From positions 19,676 to 83,675 of the forward strand of contig VYBN01000032.1 of assembly GCA_009844425.1 (NCBI GenBank): a stretch of DNA of 64,000 nt, read 5' to 3'. This document shows positions 1 through 8,589 of this stretch, piece after piece. Positions within the stretch are counted from its first letter, which is position 1, and the number at the start of each line of letters is the position of its first letter. Source of the DNA: Gammaproteobacteria bacterium. GTDB lineage: Bacteria > Pseudomonadota > Gammaproteobacteria > Steroidobacterales > Foliamicaceae. The notes under the pieces are model-generated. The model was not told the origin of the DNA. It saw only the letters and a program-made list of their open reading frames with translations, and made no database searches. A program made the translations under genes and the position numbers.

Positions 1-513
1 GAAGACGCGCTGCTGATCATTGCGCCGCGCCATCGCGAGCGCTTCGCGGCGGTGCGCGCATTGCTGAAGCAGAGCGGTCTCAAGATCGGGGTCCGCTCCG
101 GCGACGGTTCCCCGCCGCCCGGCGCCCAGGTGTTTCTGCTGGATACCCTGGGCGAGATGAACGCCTTCTACGCCGCCGCCGACGTGGCCTTCGTGGGCGG
201 CAGCATCGCGAGGGTGGGCGGGCATAACCTGCTGGAGCCGGCCGCCTTCGGTCTGCCGGTGCTGACCGGCCCGCACCTGTTCCAGACGCGGGACACGGCC
301 CGCCTGCTGAGCGAGGCCGGAGCGCTGTTCCGCGTGCACGACGCCCGCGAACTGGCCGGGCGGCTGGCCCGGCTTCTGGACAGCGAACTTGCGCAGCGCA
401 GCGCGGGAGAGGCCGCCAGGAACTGCCTGGCGGCGGGAGAGGACGTGCTGGAGGAGACGCTCGGTCTTATTGAGCCGCTTCTTCCGCCTCGGCCTGCTCC
501 ATCCAGCCGCTGA
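1..513 (+). CDS. waaA: 3-deoxy-D-manno-octulosonic acid (Kdo) transferase, C-terminal part, cut by window edge
   Basis: The open frame enters from the left edge, so only the last 170 residues are seen. The enzyme moves Kdo from CMP-Kdo to lipid A at the inner face of the inner membrane. The GT-B C-terminal domain is recognisable from FVGGSIARVGGHNLLEPAAF, the family's nucleotide-sugar binding signature, followed by GLPVLTGPHLFQ. The 3' end overlaps the convergent tolC gene by 47 bases, and the last residues (LPPRPAPSSR) look like a non-conserved tail. The true start lies outside the window. Confidence 0.88.
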   Translation, partial: EDALLIIAPRHRERFAAVRALLKQSGLKIGVRSGDGSPPPGAQVFLLDTLGEMNAFYAAADVAFVGGSIARVGGHNLLEPAAFGLPVLTGPHLFQTRDTARLLSEAGALFRVHDARELAGRLARLLDSELAQRSAGEAARNCLAAGEDVLEETLGLIEPLLPPRPAPSSR

Positions 514-1873
514 CTTCGGCCAGGTCCTCCTCGGTGAGGATGCCCGCGGCGCTCTTCAGGCTGAGCATGTTGATGATGAAGTCGTAGCGGCTGCGCGCGT
601 AATTGGTTTCGGCCTGGACCAGGTTGCGGCGCGCATCCAGCACGTCCACGATGGTGCGTGTGCCGATTTCGTAGCCGGCCTCCGTGGCCCGCAGCGCGGT
701 CTGACTGGAGGCGACGGCCTGGCGCAGCGCATTGACGCGCGAAATTTCCGAACTGACGCCCAGGAAGGCGTCGCGGGTCTGGCGCACGACCGCCCGCTCC
801 ACGCCCTCGAGGCGCTCGGTGGAGGCGCGGTGCAGGAACCTGGCCTCGCGGACCCTGGAGTTCCTGTTGAAGCCATCGAAAATCGGCACCGAAAGCTGCA
901 ACCGGATGGAGTCGCTGCGGAAACTGTCGCGGTAGTCCGCCCCCATGCCGCGGAACACCCGCTCGCGGTCGCCGCTGCTGCCGTTCACGTTCGCGACGAT
1001 TTCCAGCGTAGGCAGGTAATCGGAGCGGCGCAGCCTGACCTCCGCATCGGCGATGGACGCCGTCATGCGCGCCGAGATCAGGCTGGGGTTCTGCTGCAGC
1101 GCGGTGTCGATCCACGACTGCTCCACATTGGGTGAAGGCAGCGGCAGCGGCATGCCTTCGCCCGGCCGGGTCAGACTGGCCACCGGCATGGGCGATCCCA
1201 CGATTTCCCGCAGTTGTTCCTCGGAGGTGGCCAGGGACCGCTTGGCGGCGATCTCGGCGGCTACCGCCTGGTCATGCGCGGCCTGCGCTTCCTGCACGTC
1301 GGTGATCGCGATAAGGCCCACCTCGAAACGCTTCTGCGCCTGTTCCAGCTGGCGGGCGATGGCGGTGCGGTTGGCGCTCTGCGAGGTCAGTTCGTCCTGC
1401 GCGCCCAGCACCGCGAAATAGGCCTGCGCGGTGCGCAGCATGGATTCCTGCAGTGCGGCTTCGAAGTCCGCTTCGCCCTGCGCCAGCACGTCGTTCGAAG
1501 CGCCCAGGGCAACGACGGCGGCCCAGTCGAAGATGGTCTGGCGCAGCGTGAAACTCCATGCGGTGGACGTGGCGTCGGTCGTGCTGGATTCGATGATCGG
1601 GGCGAATTCGCCGGTCGGCGTGGGCGCGTAGAACAGGAGGGTTGCGCGGCTGTCCTGGCGGGAGTAATCGGCGTTTGCGTCGATTTCCGGGAAAAGAACG
1701 CTGCGGGCCTGCGACCGGACTTCCCGCGAAGCCATCAGGCGGGCCTCGGCCTCGCGCAGCAGCGGGTCGCTCATGCGCGCCTTTTCATACACCTCAAGCA
1801 GGTTGTCCGACGATCCCGGAAGGGGCACGCCGGTCAGGGCCGCGAGCGCGGCGAGCAGGATGAACTTCTTCAT
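467..1873 (-). CDS. tolC: TolC-family outer membrane efflux channel
   Basis: This 468-residue protein has an N-terminal signal peptide (MKKFILLAALAALTGVPLPG) and the duplicated helical organisation of TolC: a YEKARMSDPLLREAEARL opening helix, repeated long helices, and a C-terminal copy ending in the RSRYDFIINMLSLKSAAGIL helix with a short acidic tail. It forms a trimeric beta-barrel and periplasmic tunnel serving type I secretion and RND or ABC efflux. It follows pcm on the same strand with a 58-base gap, a pairing common in gammaproteobacteria, and is probably co-transcribed with it. No efflux pump subunits are nearby, so it is likely a shared exit duct. Confidence 0.9.
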   Translation of the reverse strand: MKKFILLAALAALTGVPLPGSSDNLLEVYEKARMSDPLLREAEARLMASREVRSQARSVLFPEIDANADYSRQDSRATLLFYAPTPTGEFAPIIESSTTDATSTAWSFTLRQTIFDWAAVVALGASNDVLAQGEADFEAALQESMLRTAQAYFAVLGAQDELTSQSANRTAIARQLEQAQKRFEVGLIAITDVQEAQAAHDQAVAAEIAAKRSLATSEEQLREIVGSPMPVASLTRPGEGMPLPLPSPNVEQSWIDTALQQNPSLISARMTASIADAEVRLRRSDYLPTLEIVANVNGSSGDRERVFRGMGADYRDSFRSDSIRLQLSVPIFDGFNRNSRVREARFLHRASTERLEGVERAVVRQTRDAFLGVSSEISRVNALRQAVASSQTALRATEAGYEIGTRTIVDVLDARRNLVQAETNYARSRYDFIINMLSLKSAAGILTEEDLAEVSGWMEQAEAEEAAQ

Positions 1874-1931
1874 AGGGGAAGGGCCGCCGACATGAACGTG
1901 TGGATTCTACCCTCTCGCCGCTGCCGGCGTT

Positions 1932-2582
1932 CTAGAACCGGAAGGGATCGGGTTGTGGAGCGTTCGCAAGCGGAGTGGTTACGGTTTCAAACAGGGATTC
2001 CTCGATTCGGGACTCGCCGCAAGTGATCAGCAGCGCTTCCATGATCGGCTGCCGGCCCACGATGCAGAACAGCCGGCCGCCCCTGGCCAGCCATTGCTCG
2101 AACCGGTCGTCGTACTGCGGCATCGACCCGGTGAGGACTACCGCGTCGAACGCGGTTTCGGGCTTCCACTCGAACGCATCGGCGCGGATTGTTTTCACGT
2201 TCGCCAGCGCCGAGAGCTTTTCCGTCGCGCCGGCGTGCAGCTCGGGGGAAATCTCGAGGCTGTGCACCTCGGCGGCCATTTGCGCCAGGCAGGCGGCAAG
2301 CCAGCCGCTGCCCGTTCCCACCTCCAGCACGCGGTCGCCGGCCTTGAGGTCGAGCGCCTGGAGGATCCGGCCCTCCACGGACGGCGTCATCATTTCCTGG
2401 CCGCCGGGCAGCGGCAGCGCCAGGTCGGCGTAGGCCATCGCGCGGTACTGCTCCGGCACGAAGTCCTCGCGGGGCAGATCGCTGAATACGGCCAGCACCC
2501 GCTCGTCGAGCACGCTCCAGCAACGCACCTGGCTGCGCACCATCAGCTCCCTCGCCCGCATGTCCATCTCCTGCGCCATCAT
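1932..2582 (-). CDS. pcm: protein-L-isoaspartate O-methyltransferase family protein
   Basis: The 216-residue protein is a cytoplasmic SAM-dependent methyltransferase that starts repair of isoaspartyl damage in proteins. Family hallmarks are PREDFVPEQYRAMAYAD near residue 38, the MMTPSVEGRILQAL substrate-site segment, and the SAM-binding VLEVGTGSGWLAACLAQ. Two adjacent ATGs (2582, 2579) and an internal ATG preceded by GGAG are possible starts; the longest is given. It lies immediately upstream of tolC. PCMT paralogues next to tolC are often diverged, so activity on isoaspartate is likely but not certain. Confidence 0.82.
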   Translation of the reverse strand: MMAQEMDMRARELMVRSQVRCWSVLDERVLAVFSDLPREDFVPEQYRAMAYADLALPLPGGQEMMTPSVEGRILQALDLKAGDRVLEVGTGSGWLAACLAQMAAEVHSLEISPELHAGATEKLSALANVKTIRADAFEWKPETAFDAVVLTGSMPQYDDRFEQWLARGGRLFCIVGRQPIMEALLITCGESRIEESLFETVTTPLANAPQPDPFRF

Positions 2583-2604
2583 CCCTCAACCATAGGTTGG
2601 CGTT

Positions 2605-2737
2605 GCGCCCTTCGACGCCCCCACCCTTCCGGGAGACGCATGAATCCATCCATGGAGCTTGGTTCCGCTGTTCGCGCCGGGGCATCGCCGCTCACTGGCT
2701 CACACACTCCCGGAAGGGTGGGGGCGTCGAAGGGCGC
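2605..2737. repeat. long hairpin repeat, core family A (enlarged core)
   Basis: Perfect 30-bp inverted arms (2605-2634 and 2708-2737) enclose a 73-base core related, in reverse orientation, to the cores at 8618 and 56826 (gacgcatgaatccatccatg, then an inserted segment). The element lies 19 bases past the hppA stop codon and upstream of pcm, so it may end hppA transcripts. It has no T-tract. Confidence 0.85.
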
Positions 2738-2756
2738 GTGCAGTCATCGCAATGTA

Positions 2757-4796
2757 CTAGAGGAGGGGCGCGATGAGCAGGGCGACGATGTTGACGATCT
2801 TGATCAGGGGGTTGATGGCGGGGCCGGCGGTGTCCTTGTAGGGGTCACCGACGGTATCGCCCGTCACCGCGGCGTGGTGCGCTTCCGAGCCCTTGCCGCC
2901 CAGCGCGCCGTCCTCCACGTATTTCTTGGCGTTGTCCCAGGCGCCGCCTCCGGTGGTCATCGAGATCGCCACGAACAGCCCGGTGACGATCGAGCCGATC
3001 AGCATGCCGCCCAGCGCCCTCGCGCCCGCGCCCTCGGGCATCAGCCAGCCGATCACCAGCACCAGCACCACCGGCGCCAGCACCGGCAGCAGCGAGGGCA
3101 CGATCATCTCGCGGATCGCGGCCCGCGTAAGCAGGTCCACGGCGCGCCCGTAGTCGGGCTTGGCCGTGCCTTCCATGATCCCCGCGATCTCCCGGAACTG
3201 GCGGCGCACTTCCTGCACCACGCTGCCGGCGGCGCGTCCCACGGCTTCCATGGCCAGCGCGCCGAACAGGTACGGGATCAGGCCGCCGATGAACAGGCCG
3301 ATGATCACGGCGGGGTCGTCGAGGCGGAAGACGAAGCTCTTGCCCGCCGCCTGCAGGTTGTGGGTGTAGTCCGCGAACAGCACCAGCGCCGCCAGTCCGG
3401 CGGAGCCGATCGCGTAGCCCTTGGTGACCGCCTTGGTGGTGTTGCCGACGGCGTCCAGCGGGTCGGTGATGTTGCGGATTTCCTCGGGCATTTCGGCCAT
3501 TTCCGCGATGCCGCCGGCGTTGTCGGTAATGGGGCCGAAGGCGTCCAGCGCCACGATCATCCCGGTCATCGACAGCATGGCCGTGGCGGCGATCGCGATG
3601 CCGTAGAGCCCGGCGAGCTGGTAGGTGAACAGGATGCTCAGGCAGACCGCCAGCACCGGCAGCGCGGTGGCCTTCATCGAAAGGCCCAGCCCGGCGATGA
3701 TGTTGGTGGCATGGCCGGTGGAGGAGGCCTGGGCCAGCTTGCGCACCGGCGAGAACTGGGTGCCGGTGTAGTAGTCGGTGATGAACATGATGACGCCGGT
3801 CAGCACCAGGCCGATCAGCGCCGAACCGAACAGGCTGGCCGGCGGATACGAACCGGCGTCGGCCCACATCCGTTGCGTGAGGAACCAGATCCCGATCGCC
3901 GCGAGCACGGCGGCCACGATCACGCCCTTGTACAGCGCGGTCATCACCGCCTGGCCCTTGCCGGCGCGCACGACGAAGGTGCCGATGATGGAGGCCACGA
4001 TCGATACGGCGCCGATCGCCAGCGGGTACAGCACCGCCGCATCGGTCGCTTCCGCGATGGTCAGGTAGCCGAGCAGCATCGTGGCGATGACGGTCACGGC
4101 GTAGGTCTCGAACAGGTCGGCGGCCATTCCGGCGCAGTCGCCAACGTTGTCGCCCACGTTGTCGGCGATGACCGCGGGGTTGCGCGGATCGTCCTCGGGA
4201 ATGCCGGCCTCGACCTTGCCGACCAGGTCGGCGCCCACGTCCGCGCCCTTGGTGAAGATGCCGCCGCCCAGGCGCGCGAAGATCGAGATCAGCGAACCGC
4301 CGAATGCCAGCCCCACCAATGCATGCAGCACGTCAGCCGTGTCCATGCCCGCGCGGTCCAGCACCAGGTAGTAGCCGGCCACGCCCAGCAGGGCCAGTCC
4401 CACGACCAGCATTCCGGTGATCGCTCCGCCGCGGAAAGCCACCGCCAGCGCGGCGTTCATTCCGTTGTGCGCGGCCTGGGCGGTGCGCGAATTGGCCCGC
4501 ACCGAAACGTTCATGCCGATATAGCCGGCCGCGCCGGAAAACGCGGCGCCGAGGAAAAACCCGCCGGCCACGGCCCAGTCGAGCACGAATCCCAGGATCA
4601 GCAGCAGCGGCAGGCCCGCCAGGGCGACCGTCATGTATTGCCGGTTCAGGTAGGCCTTGGCGCCGACCTGCACCGCCGAGGCGATCTCCTGCATTCGCTC
4701 GTTGCCCGCATCCAGCTTCAGCACCCAGCGCGTGCTCACAAGCCCGTAGAGAATCGCCAATGCCCCGGCGGCGATGGCGCTGTACACATAGTTCAT
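2757..4796 (-). CDS. hppA: K+-independent proton-pumping inorganic pyrophosphatase
   Basis: This 679-residue polytopic inner-membrane protein (about 16 helices) couples pyrophosphate hydrolysis to H+ export. Catalytic signatures are present: [15 protein letters not shown], then [19 protein letters not shown], and the C-terminal [15 protein letters not shown]. The segment [16 protein letters not shown] carries Lys where K+-dependent enzymes have Ala, which marks the K+-independent proton-pumping subtype (family knowledge). The ATG at 4796 gives the usual [15 protein letters not shown]-terminus; the open frame continues upstream but that extension is unlike the family. A hairpin repeat follows the stop. 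The gene is divergent from the sulfur-carrier operon across 105 bases. Confidence 0.93.
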   Translation of the reverse strand: MNYVYSAIAAGALAILYGLVSTRWVLKLDAGNERMQEIASAVQVGAKAYLNRQYMTVALAGLPLLLILGFVLDWAVAGGFFLGAAFSGAAGYIGMNVSVRANSRTAQAAHNGMNAALAVAFRGGAITGMLVVGLALLGVAGYYLVLDRAGMDTADVLHALVGLAFGGSLISIFARLGGGIFTKGADVGADLVGKVEAGIPEDDPRNPAVIADNVGDNVGDCAGMAADLFETYAVTVIATMLLGYLTIAEATDAAVLYPLAIGAVSIVASIIGTFVVRAGKGQAVMTALYKGVIVAAVLAAIGIWFLTQRMWADAGSYPPASLFGSALIGLVLTGVIMFITDYYTGTQFSPVRKLAQASSTGHATNIIAGLGLSMKATALPVLAVCLSILFTYQLAGLYGIAIAATAMLSMTGMIVALDAFGPITDNAGGIAEMAEMPEEIRNITDPLDAVGNTTKAVTKGYAIGSAGLAALVLFADYTHNLQAAGKSFVFRLDDPAVIIGLFIGGLIPYLFGALAMEAVGRAAGSVVQEVRRQFREIAGIMEGTAKPDYGRAVDLLTRAAIREMIVPSLLPVLAPVVLVLVIGWLMPEGAGARALGGMLIGSIVTGLFVAISMTTGGGAWDNAKKYVEDGALGGKGSEAHHAAVTGDTVGDPYKDTAGPAINPLIKIVNIVALLIAPLL

Positions 4797-4901
4797 AAGG
4801 TCTGTCCCAAGCTTAGGGCGAACGCCCGCAAAACGGCGAATTTTATCCGCTTCCGCGGATAGTAAAATGCGCGATCCGATTAAGCCGCCCCGCGTTTCCC
4901 C

Positions 4902-5318
4902 ATGAACAGGATCAGTCTGCCCGCCCCGCTGCGGGAGGAACTGTCGACGATAGCCGTCGACGGATACCCCTATGAGACCTGCGGTGTCCTGGTGGGGGCC
5001 TGCGCGGACGATGAAGTGCGGGTCGAGAAAGTGTTCCAGGCCCGCAATCTCAATACCGAGCGGGCGCGGGACCGCTACGTTCTGGACCCCGACGACCTGA
5101 TGTCGGCCGACCTGGCGGCGCGGGAGGCCGGCCTGGAAATCGTCGGTTTCTGGCACACGCATCCCGACCACCCGGCGCGCCCGTCGGAAACCGACCGCCA
5201 GGCCGCCTGGGACGGGTATTCCTACGTGATCCTTTCGGTGAGCGGCGCTCGCGTCGAGGACCTGCGGTCCTGGCGGCTGAACGGCGAGGGCTTTGTGGAA
5301 GAGCAGGTGGCGGCATGA
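4902..5318 (+). CDS. JAMM/MPN+ (M67) metalloprotease, sulfur-carrier processing type
   Basis: The 138-residue protein is a single-domain zinc isopeptidase of the Mec/QbsD kind. All JAMM ligands are visible: Glu25 in YETCGVLVG, His85 and His87 in HTHPDHP, then Ser95 and Asp98 in PSETD. Such enzymes cut residues after the Gly-Gly of a ubiquitin-like sulfur carrier, or release an amino acid formed on it. The next gene overlaps by 4 bases (ATGA) and encodes a carrier ending in GG plus two extra residues, the expected substrate. It is the first gene of a four-gene operon with an adenylyltransferase and CysM, so a role in cysteine formation is inferred. Confidence 0.88.
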   Translation: MNRISLPAPLREELSTIAVDGYPYETCGVLVGACADDEVRVEKVFQARNLNTERARDRYVLDPDDLMSADLAAREAGLEIVGFWHTHPDHPARPSETDRQAAWDGYSYVILSVSGARVEDLRSWRLNGEGFVEEQVAA

Positions 5319-5599
5319 GCAGCGTGATCGTGCGCATCCCCACGCCGCTGCGCGGTTTTGCCGAGGGCCAGAGCGAAATCGCCGCCGAGGGCGCCGATGT
5401 GGGCGCGGTCCTGAGCGCGGTCGGCGCCGCCCACCCCGAACTGCTGGCGCGGGTCATGAAGGACGACGGGCAGCCCCGCGAGTTCGTGAACATCTATCTC
5501 GGCAGCGACAACGTGCGCACGCTCGACGGCATGGATACGCCGGTGGGCGAGGGCGACGTGCTCTCGATCCTGCCCGCGGTGGCGGGCGGCGCGGAATGA
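5315..5599 (+). CDS. MoaD/ThiS/CysO-family ubiquitin-like sulfur carrier with a C-terminal extension after GG
   Basis: This 94-residue beta-grasp protein begins [18 protein letters not shown] and ends [11 protein letters not shown]. The Gly91-Gly92 pair is the site that is adenylated and converted to a thiocarboxylate; the trailing Ala-Glu must first be removed, which fits the JAMM protease encoded just upstream. The [23 protein letters not shown] stretch is typical of CysO/MoaD-like carriers. The start codon overlaps the protease stop (ATGA) and the stop overlaps the adenylyltransferase start, so the genes are translationally coupled. A role as sulfur donor to CysM is inferred from context; molybdopterin or thiamine genes are absent nearby. 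Confidence 0.85.
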   Translation: MSSVIVRIPTPLRGFAEGQSEIAAEGADVGAVLSAVGAAHPELLARVMKDDGQPREFVNIYLGSDNVRTLDGMDTPVGEGDVLSILPAVAGGAE

Positions 5600-6765
5600 G
5601 GGCCAGGGACCGCCGGCTGGCCGACATCCGGAGCAAGGTCCCGGAAGTCAGCCCGCGCGAGGCGCTGGACCTGCAAAGGTCGGGCGCGGCGCTGATCGAC
5701 GTGCGCGATGCGTCCGAAGTCGCCCAGGGCAGCCCCGGCGGCGCGCTCAGGCTGGACCGCAGCTTCCTGGAACTGAGGATCGAGGAGGCGATACCGGACC
5801 TGGACCGCACGCTGGTGGTCACCTGCGCAAGCGGCCAGCGGTCGCTGTTCGCGGCCGATGATTTGCGGCGCATGGGCTACCGCGACGTGCGTTCGCTGGC
5901 CGGCGGGTTCAACGGCTGGAAGGACGAGGGTCTGCCGTTCGAGATCCCGAAGATGCTCAACGCCGACGCCCGGGAGCGCTATTCGCGCCACCTGGTCATG
6001 CCGGAGGTGGGCGAGGCCGGCCAGTTGAAACTGCTGGAAAGCCGCGTGCTGCTGATCGGCGCCGGCGGGATCGGCTCGCCGGCGGCGCTGTACCTGGCCG
6101 CGGCCGGCGTCGGCACGCTCGGCATCGTCGATCACGACGTTGTGGACCGCAGCAACCTGCAGCGTCAGATCCTGCACTCCGACGAGCGCGTGGGCGTCTC
6201 CAAGGTGGCCTCGGCGCGCGAGGCCGTGCTGGCGCTGAATCCCGCCGTCAACGTGATCGAGCACCAGTTGCGCCTGGAGAGCGCCAACGTCGAGGAGGTG
6301 TTCGAGGGCTACGACGTGGTGGTGGACGGTTCCGACAACTTCGCCACGCGCTACCTGGTCAACGACGCCTGCGTCAAGCACCGGATTCCCAACGTGCACG
6401 GCTCGGTGTTCCGCTTCGAGGGGCAGGTGACCGTGTTCTGGCCTTCCCGCGAGGGCGATCCGGGCCCCTGCTATCGGTGCCTGTACCCGGAGCCGCCGCC
6501 GCCCGAACTGGCGCCGTCGTGCGCCGAGGCGGGCGTGCTGGGCATACTGCCGGGCGTGGTGGGTCTGCTGGAGGCGGTGGAAACGATCAAGATCCTGCTC
6601 GGCGCCGGCGACCTGCTGGTGGGCCGGCTGCTGCACTACGACGCCCTGTCCGCGCGCTTTTCCGAATTCAAACAGGCCCGCAACCCCGAATGCCGCTATT
6701 GCGCCGACGGCGCGGAGTTTCCCGGCTACATCGACTACCAGGAGTTCTGCGCCCTTGCCGGCTAA
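5596..6765 (+). CDS. ThiF/MoeB-type adenylyltransferase with N-terminal rhodanese domain
   Basis: The 389-residue protein has a rhodanese domain at about residues 15-112 with its persulfide cysteine (Cys77 in VVTCASGQRS), followed by an E1-like domain (about 125-389) with the ATP loop GAGGIGSP at 155-162, the DRSNLQRQ arginine finger, catalytic-type Cys in APSCAEAGVLG, and paired zinc cysteines CYRC and CRYC. It should adenylate the preceding carrier's Gly-Gly and transfer sulfur to it. Domain order is the reverse of actinobacterial MoeZ, where rhodanese is C-terminal, but occurs in other gammaproteobacteria. The ATG at 5596 overlaps the carrier's stop codon (ATGA); the longer open frame upstream is the carrier gene's shadow. 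Confidence 0.9.
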   Translation: MRARDRRLADIRSKVPEVSPREALDLQRSGAALIDVRDASEVAQGSPGGALRLDRSFLELRIEEAIPDLDRTLVVTCASGQRSLFAADDLRRMGYRDVRSLAGGFNGWKDEGLPFEIPKMLNADARERYSRHLVMPEVGEAGQLKLLESRVLLIGAGGIGSPAALYLAAAGVGTLGIVDHDVVDRSNLQRQILHSDERVGVSKVASAREAVLALNPAVNVIEHQLRLESANVEEVFEGYDVVVDGSDNFATRYLVNDACVKHRIPNVHGSVFRFEGQVTVFWPSREGDPGPCYRCLYPEPPPPELAPSCAEAGVLGILPGVVGLLEAVETIKILLGAGDLLVGRLLHYDALSARFSEFKQARNPECRYCADGAEFPGYIDYQEFCALAG

Positions 6766-7717
6766 TTCCCCTGGGTGGGAGGGCGTCCCGCCCTCCACAA
6801 AGGCGGGACGCACAGATGTTTTCGCCGGTATCGGCGACACCCCGCTGGTCGAACTGGACTTCCTCGATGAAATCCCCGACGGGGTGCGGCTGTTCGCCAA
6901 GCTGGAGAGCGCCAATCCCGGCGGCTCGATCAAGGACCGGCCGGTTGCCCGCATGCTGTCTGCCGCGATGCGCGACGGCCACCTGGACGGCGACCGGCGG
7001 CTGCTGGATTCGTCTTCGGGCAATGCGGGCATCGCCTACGCGATGCTGGGCGCCGCTCTGGATATTCCCGTCACGCTGGTCGTGCCCGGCAACGCCAGCC
7101 GCGAGCGCCTGCAGCGGATTCGGGCGCACGGCGCGGAACTGATCCTGACCGACCCGATCGAGGGCTACGACCATGCGCTGCGCGAGTCGCAGCGGCTGGC
7201 CGCCGAACAGCCCGAGCGCTACTGGCACTGTGACCAGTATTCCAATGAAGAGAACTGGCGGGCGCACTATGACGGCACCGGCGCCGAACTGCTGGCGCAG
7301 GTCGGCGAAGTGGCCGGCAGCGCGCCCGACGCCTTCGTGGCGGGGGTGGGCACCGGCGGAACCATTACCGGCGCCGGCCACAGGCTGCGCGAAGCCAATC
7401 CCGAGCTGCACATCACCTGCGTGATTCCCGACGTGTTTCCGGGGATCGAGGGCCTGAAGCCGCTGGGCGCGCCCGACGACATCGTGCCCGCCATCCTGCA
7501 CGAGGACCTGATCGACGAGCGCATCGACGTGCGCATGGAGCAGGCGACGGCCATATGCCGGCGGCTATCCCAGGCAGGACTGTTCGTGGGGCCCTCGTCC
7601 GGCGCCTACGTGCACGCCGCATTGCAGGTCGCCGCCACCGGCCGCTACCCCGTCGTCGCCACGATCCTTTCCGACGGCGGCGAGCGCTACTCCTCCACCG
7701 GTATGTGGGACCGCTAG
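6755..7717 (+). CDS. cysM: PLP-dependent cysteine synthase (CysM type), repeat-derived N-terminus
   Basis: The 320-residue fold-type II PLP enzyme has the Schiff-base Lys60 in NPGGSIKDRP, the substrate loop SSSGNAGIA, and the phosphate-binding GVGTGGTITGAG. In M. tuberculosis the homologue accepts sulfide from a thiocarboxylated carrier onto O-phosphoserine; the upstream carrier genes suggest the same chemistry here. No ATG or GTG is available ahead of the conserved IGDTPLVEL block, so translation must begin at TTG 6755 (GGAG 11 bases upstream), overlapping the preceding gene by 11 bases. That forces a 20-residue leader, partly translated from a mini-hairpin repeat (GWEGVPPSTKAGR). Confidence 0.85.
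   Translation: MPANSPGWEGVPPSTKAGRTDVFAGIGDTPLVELDFLDEIPDGVRLFAKLESANPGGSIKDRPVARMLSAAMRDGHLDGDRRLLDSSSGNAGIAYAMLGAALDIPVTLVVPGNASRERLQRIRAHGAELILTDPIEGYDHALRESQRLAAEQPERYWHCDQYSNEENWRAHYDGTGAELLAQVGEVAGSAPDAFVAGVGTGGTITGAGHRLREANPELHITCVIPDVFPGIEGLKPLGAPDDIVPAILHEDLIDERIDVRMEQATAICRRLSQAGLFVGPSSGAYVHAALQVAATGRYPVVATILSDGGERYSSTGMWDR
6778..6796. repeat. mini-hairpin repeat, 8-bp stem and 3-nt loop, inside the 5' end of cysM
   Basis: GGAGGGCG-tcc-CGCCCTCC, followed by a partial second copy (ggcgggacgc). It is part of the cysM reading frame and encodes WEGVPPS. The same unit recurs at 7733, 18724, 39556, 43512 and 46940. Confidence 0.8.
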
Positions 7718-7732
7718 GACCGGACCTGGGAG

Positions 7733-7772
7733 GGAGGGCGTCCCGCCCTCCGGGAAGGCGAGACGCCTTCCC
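7733..7772. repeat. tandem mini-hairpins in a convergent gene junction
   Basis: Two adjacent perfect hairpins: an 8-bp stem with loop tcc (7733-7751), then a 9-bp stem with loop aga (7752-7772). They fill the 60-base gap between the convergent stops of cysM and the SDR gene and may act as a bidirectional terminator. Confidence 0.8.
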
Positions 7773-7777
7773 CCCGG

Positions 7778-8584
7778 TTAGACGGGGACGGTGTAGTTCA
7801 GCGGCAGGCGGCCACCGTCGGCGAACAGGGTCTGGCCGGTGATGTAGGAGGCCATGTCGCTGGCCAGGAACACCGCGACCGAGGCGATTTCCTCCGGTTG
7901 ACCCAGGCGGCCCATGGGCGTGCGCGAAAGAATCATGCGGCGCGCGTTCTCGTCGGTCATGACGGACTTGAGGATATCGGTCTCGATCGAGCCGGGGCCG
8001 ATCGCGTTGACCCGCACGCCGTGCTCGGCCAGGCCCAGGGCCATGACGCGGGTCAGTTGCGAGAGCCCGCCCTTGGACACCACGTAGGCCAGCTGGTTGG
8101 GTATCGCCAGCCGTTCGTTGACCGACGACATGTAGAGGATGCTGCCCCGGCTCTCTCGCCTGACCATTTCCCGGGCCGCGAGCTGTCCCAGCACGAAGCC
8201 GGCGCGCAGGTTGACGCGATGCACGCGGTCGAAATCCTCGCGGCTGGCCGTCAACACGTCGCCCGGCGCCAGGATGCCGGCATTGCTGAGCAGTACGTCC
8301 AGGCCGTCGAAGTGGTCCGCGGTGGCGGCGATCAGGCCCTCGCACTGCTCGTCGTCGGCCACGTCGCAGTGGTGCGCCAGGGTCGTGGCGCCGGTTTCCG
8401 CGGCGATCTCGCGCGCCGCCTGCTCGCAGCCTTCCCGGTCGATGTCCGCCAGCGCGACGCCGGCGCCGTGTTGCGCGAAGGCCAGCGCGCAGGCCCGGCC
8501 GATGCCGTTTGCCGCGCCGGTCACGACGGCGGTCCTGCCCTCGAGAAGCCTGCCGCCGCTCACGCTCGCGAGATTACCGCCCAC
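7778..8584 (-). CDS. SDR-family NAD(P)-dependent oxidoreductase
   Basis: This 268-residue classical short-chain dehydrogenase has the cofactor motif TGAANGIG near residue 22, NAG in LLSNAGIL, catalytic Ser in MSSVNE, the YVVSK Tyr-Lys pair, and the C-terminal ITGQTLFADGG typical of family oxidoreductases. The substrate is unknown. The predicted GTG start at 8584 has GAGGAAGGG six bases upstream, and that ribosome-binding site lies inside the right arm (read on this strand) of the hairpin repeat at 8590-8696. An internal GTG at 8563 is an alternative start. It is the last gene of a minus-strand series with a deacetylase-like protein, an isomerase-like protein and an alpha/beta-hydrolase, suggesting a shared catabolic role. 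Confidence 0.85.
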   Translation of the reverse strand: MGGNLASVSGGRLLEGRTAVVTGAANGIGRACALAFAQHGAGVALADIDREGCEQAAREIAAETGATTLAHHCDVADDEQCEGLIAATADHFDGLDVLLSNAGILAPGDVLTASREDFDRVHRVNLRAGFVLGQLAAREMVRRESRGSILYMSSVNERLAIPNQLAYVVSKGGLSQLTRVMALGLAEHGVRVNAIGPGSIETDILKSVMTDENARRMILSRTPMGRLGQPEEIASVAVFLASDMASYITGQTLFADGGRLPLNYTVPV

Positions 8585-8589
8585 GGTAG

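Noticed and set aside
1953..4862. A 969-codon plus-strand frame opposite pcm and hppA
   Set aside because: It is rich in His, Arg and Gly with no fold, and lies exactly opposite two strong genes; GC-rich third positions make such shadows common here.
2757..5171. Longer hppA frame starting near 5171
   Set aside because: The extra residues overlap the JAMM gene in antisense and do not resemble pyrophosphatases; ATG 4796 gives the family's N-terminus.
5293..5595. N-terminal extension of the rhodanese-ThiF gene
   Set aside because: It is the carrier gene read in another frame, rich in Arg and Gly; ATG 5596 overlaps the carrier stop as expected for coupled genes.
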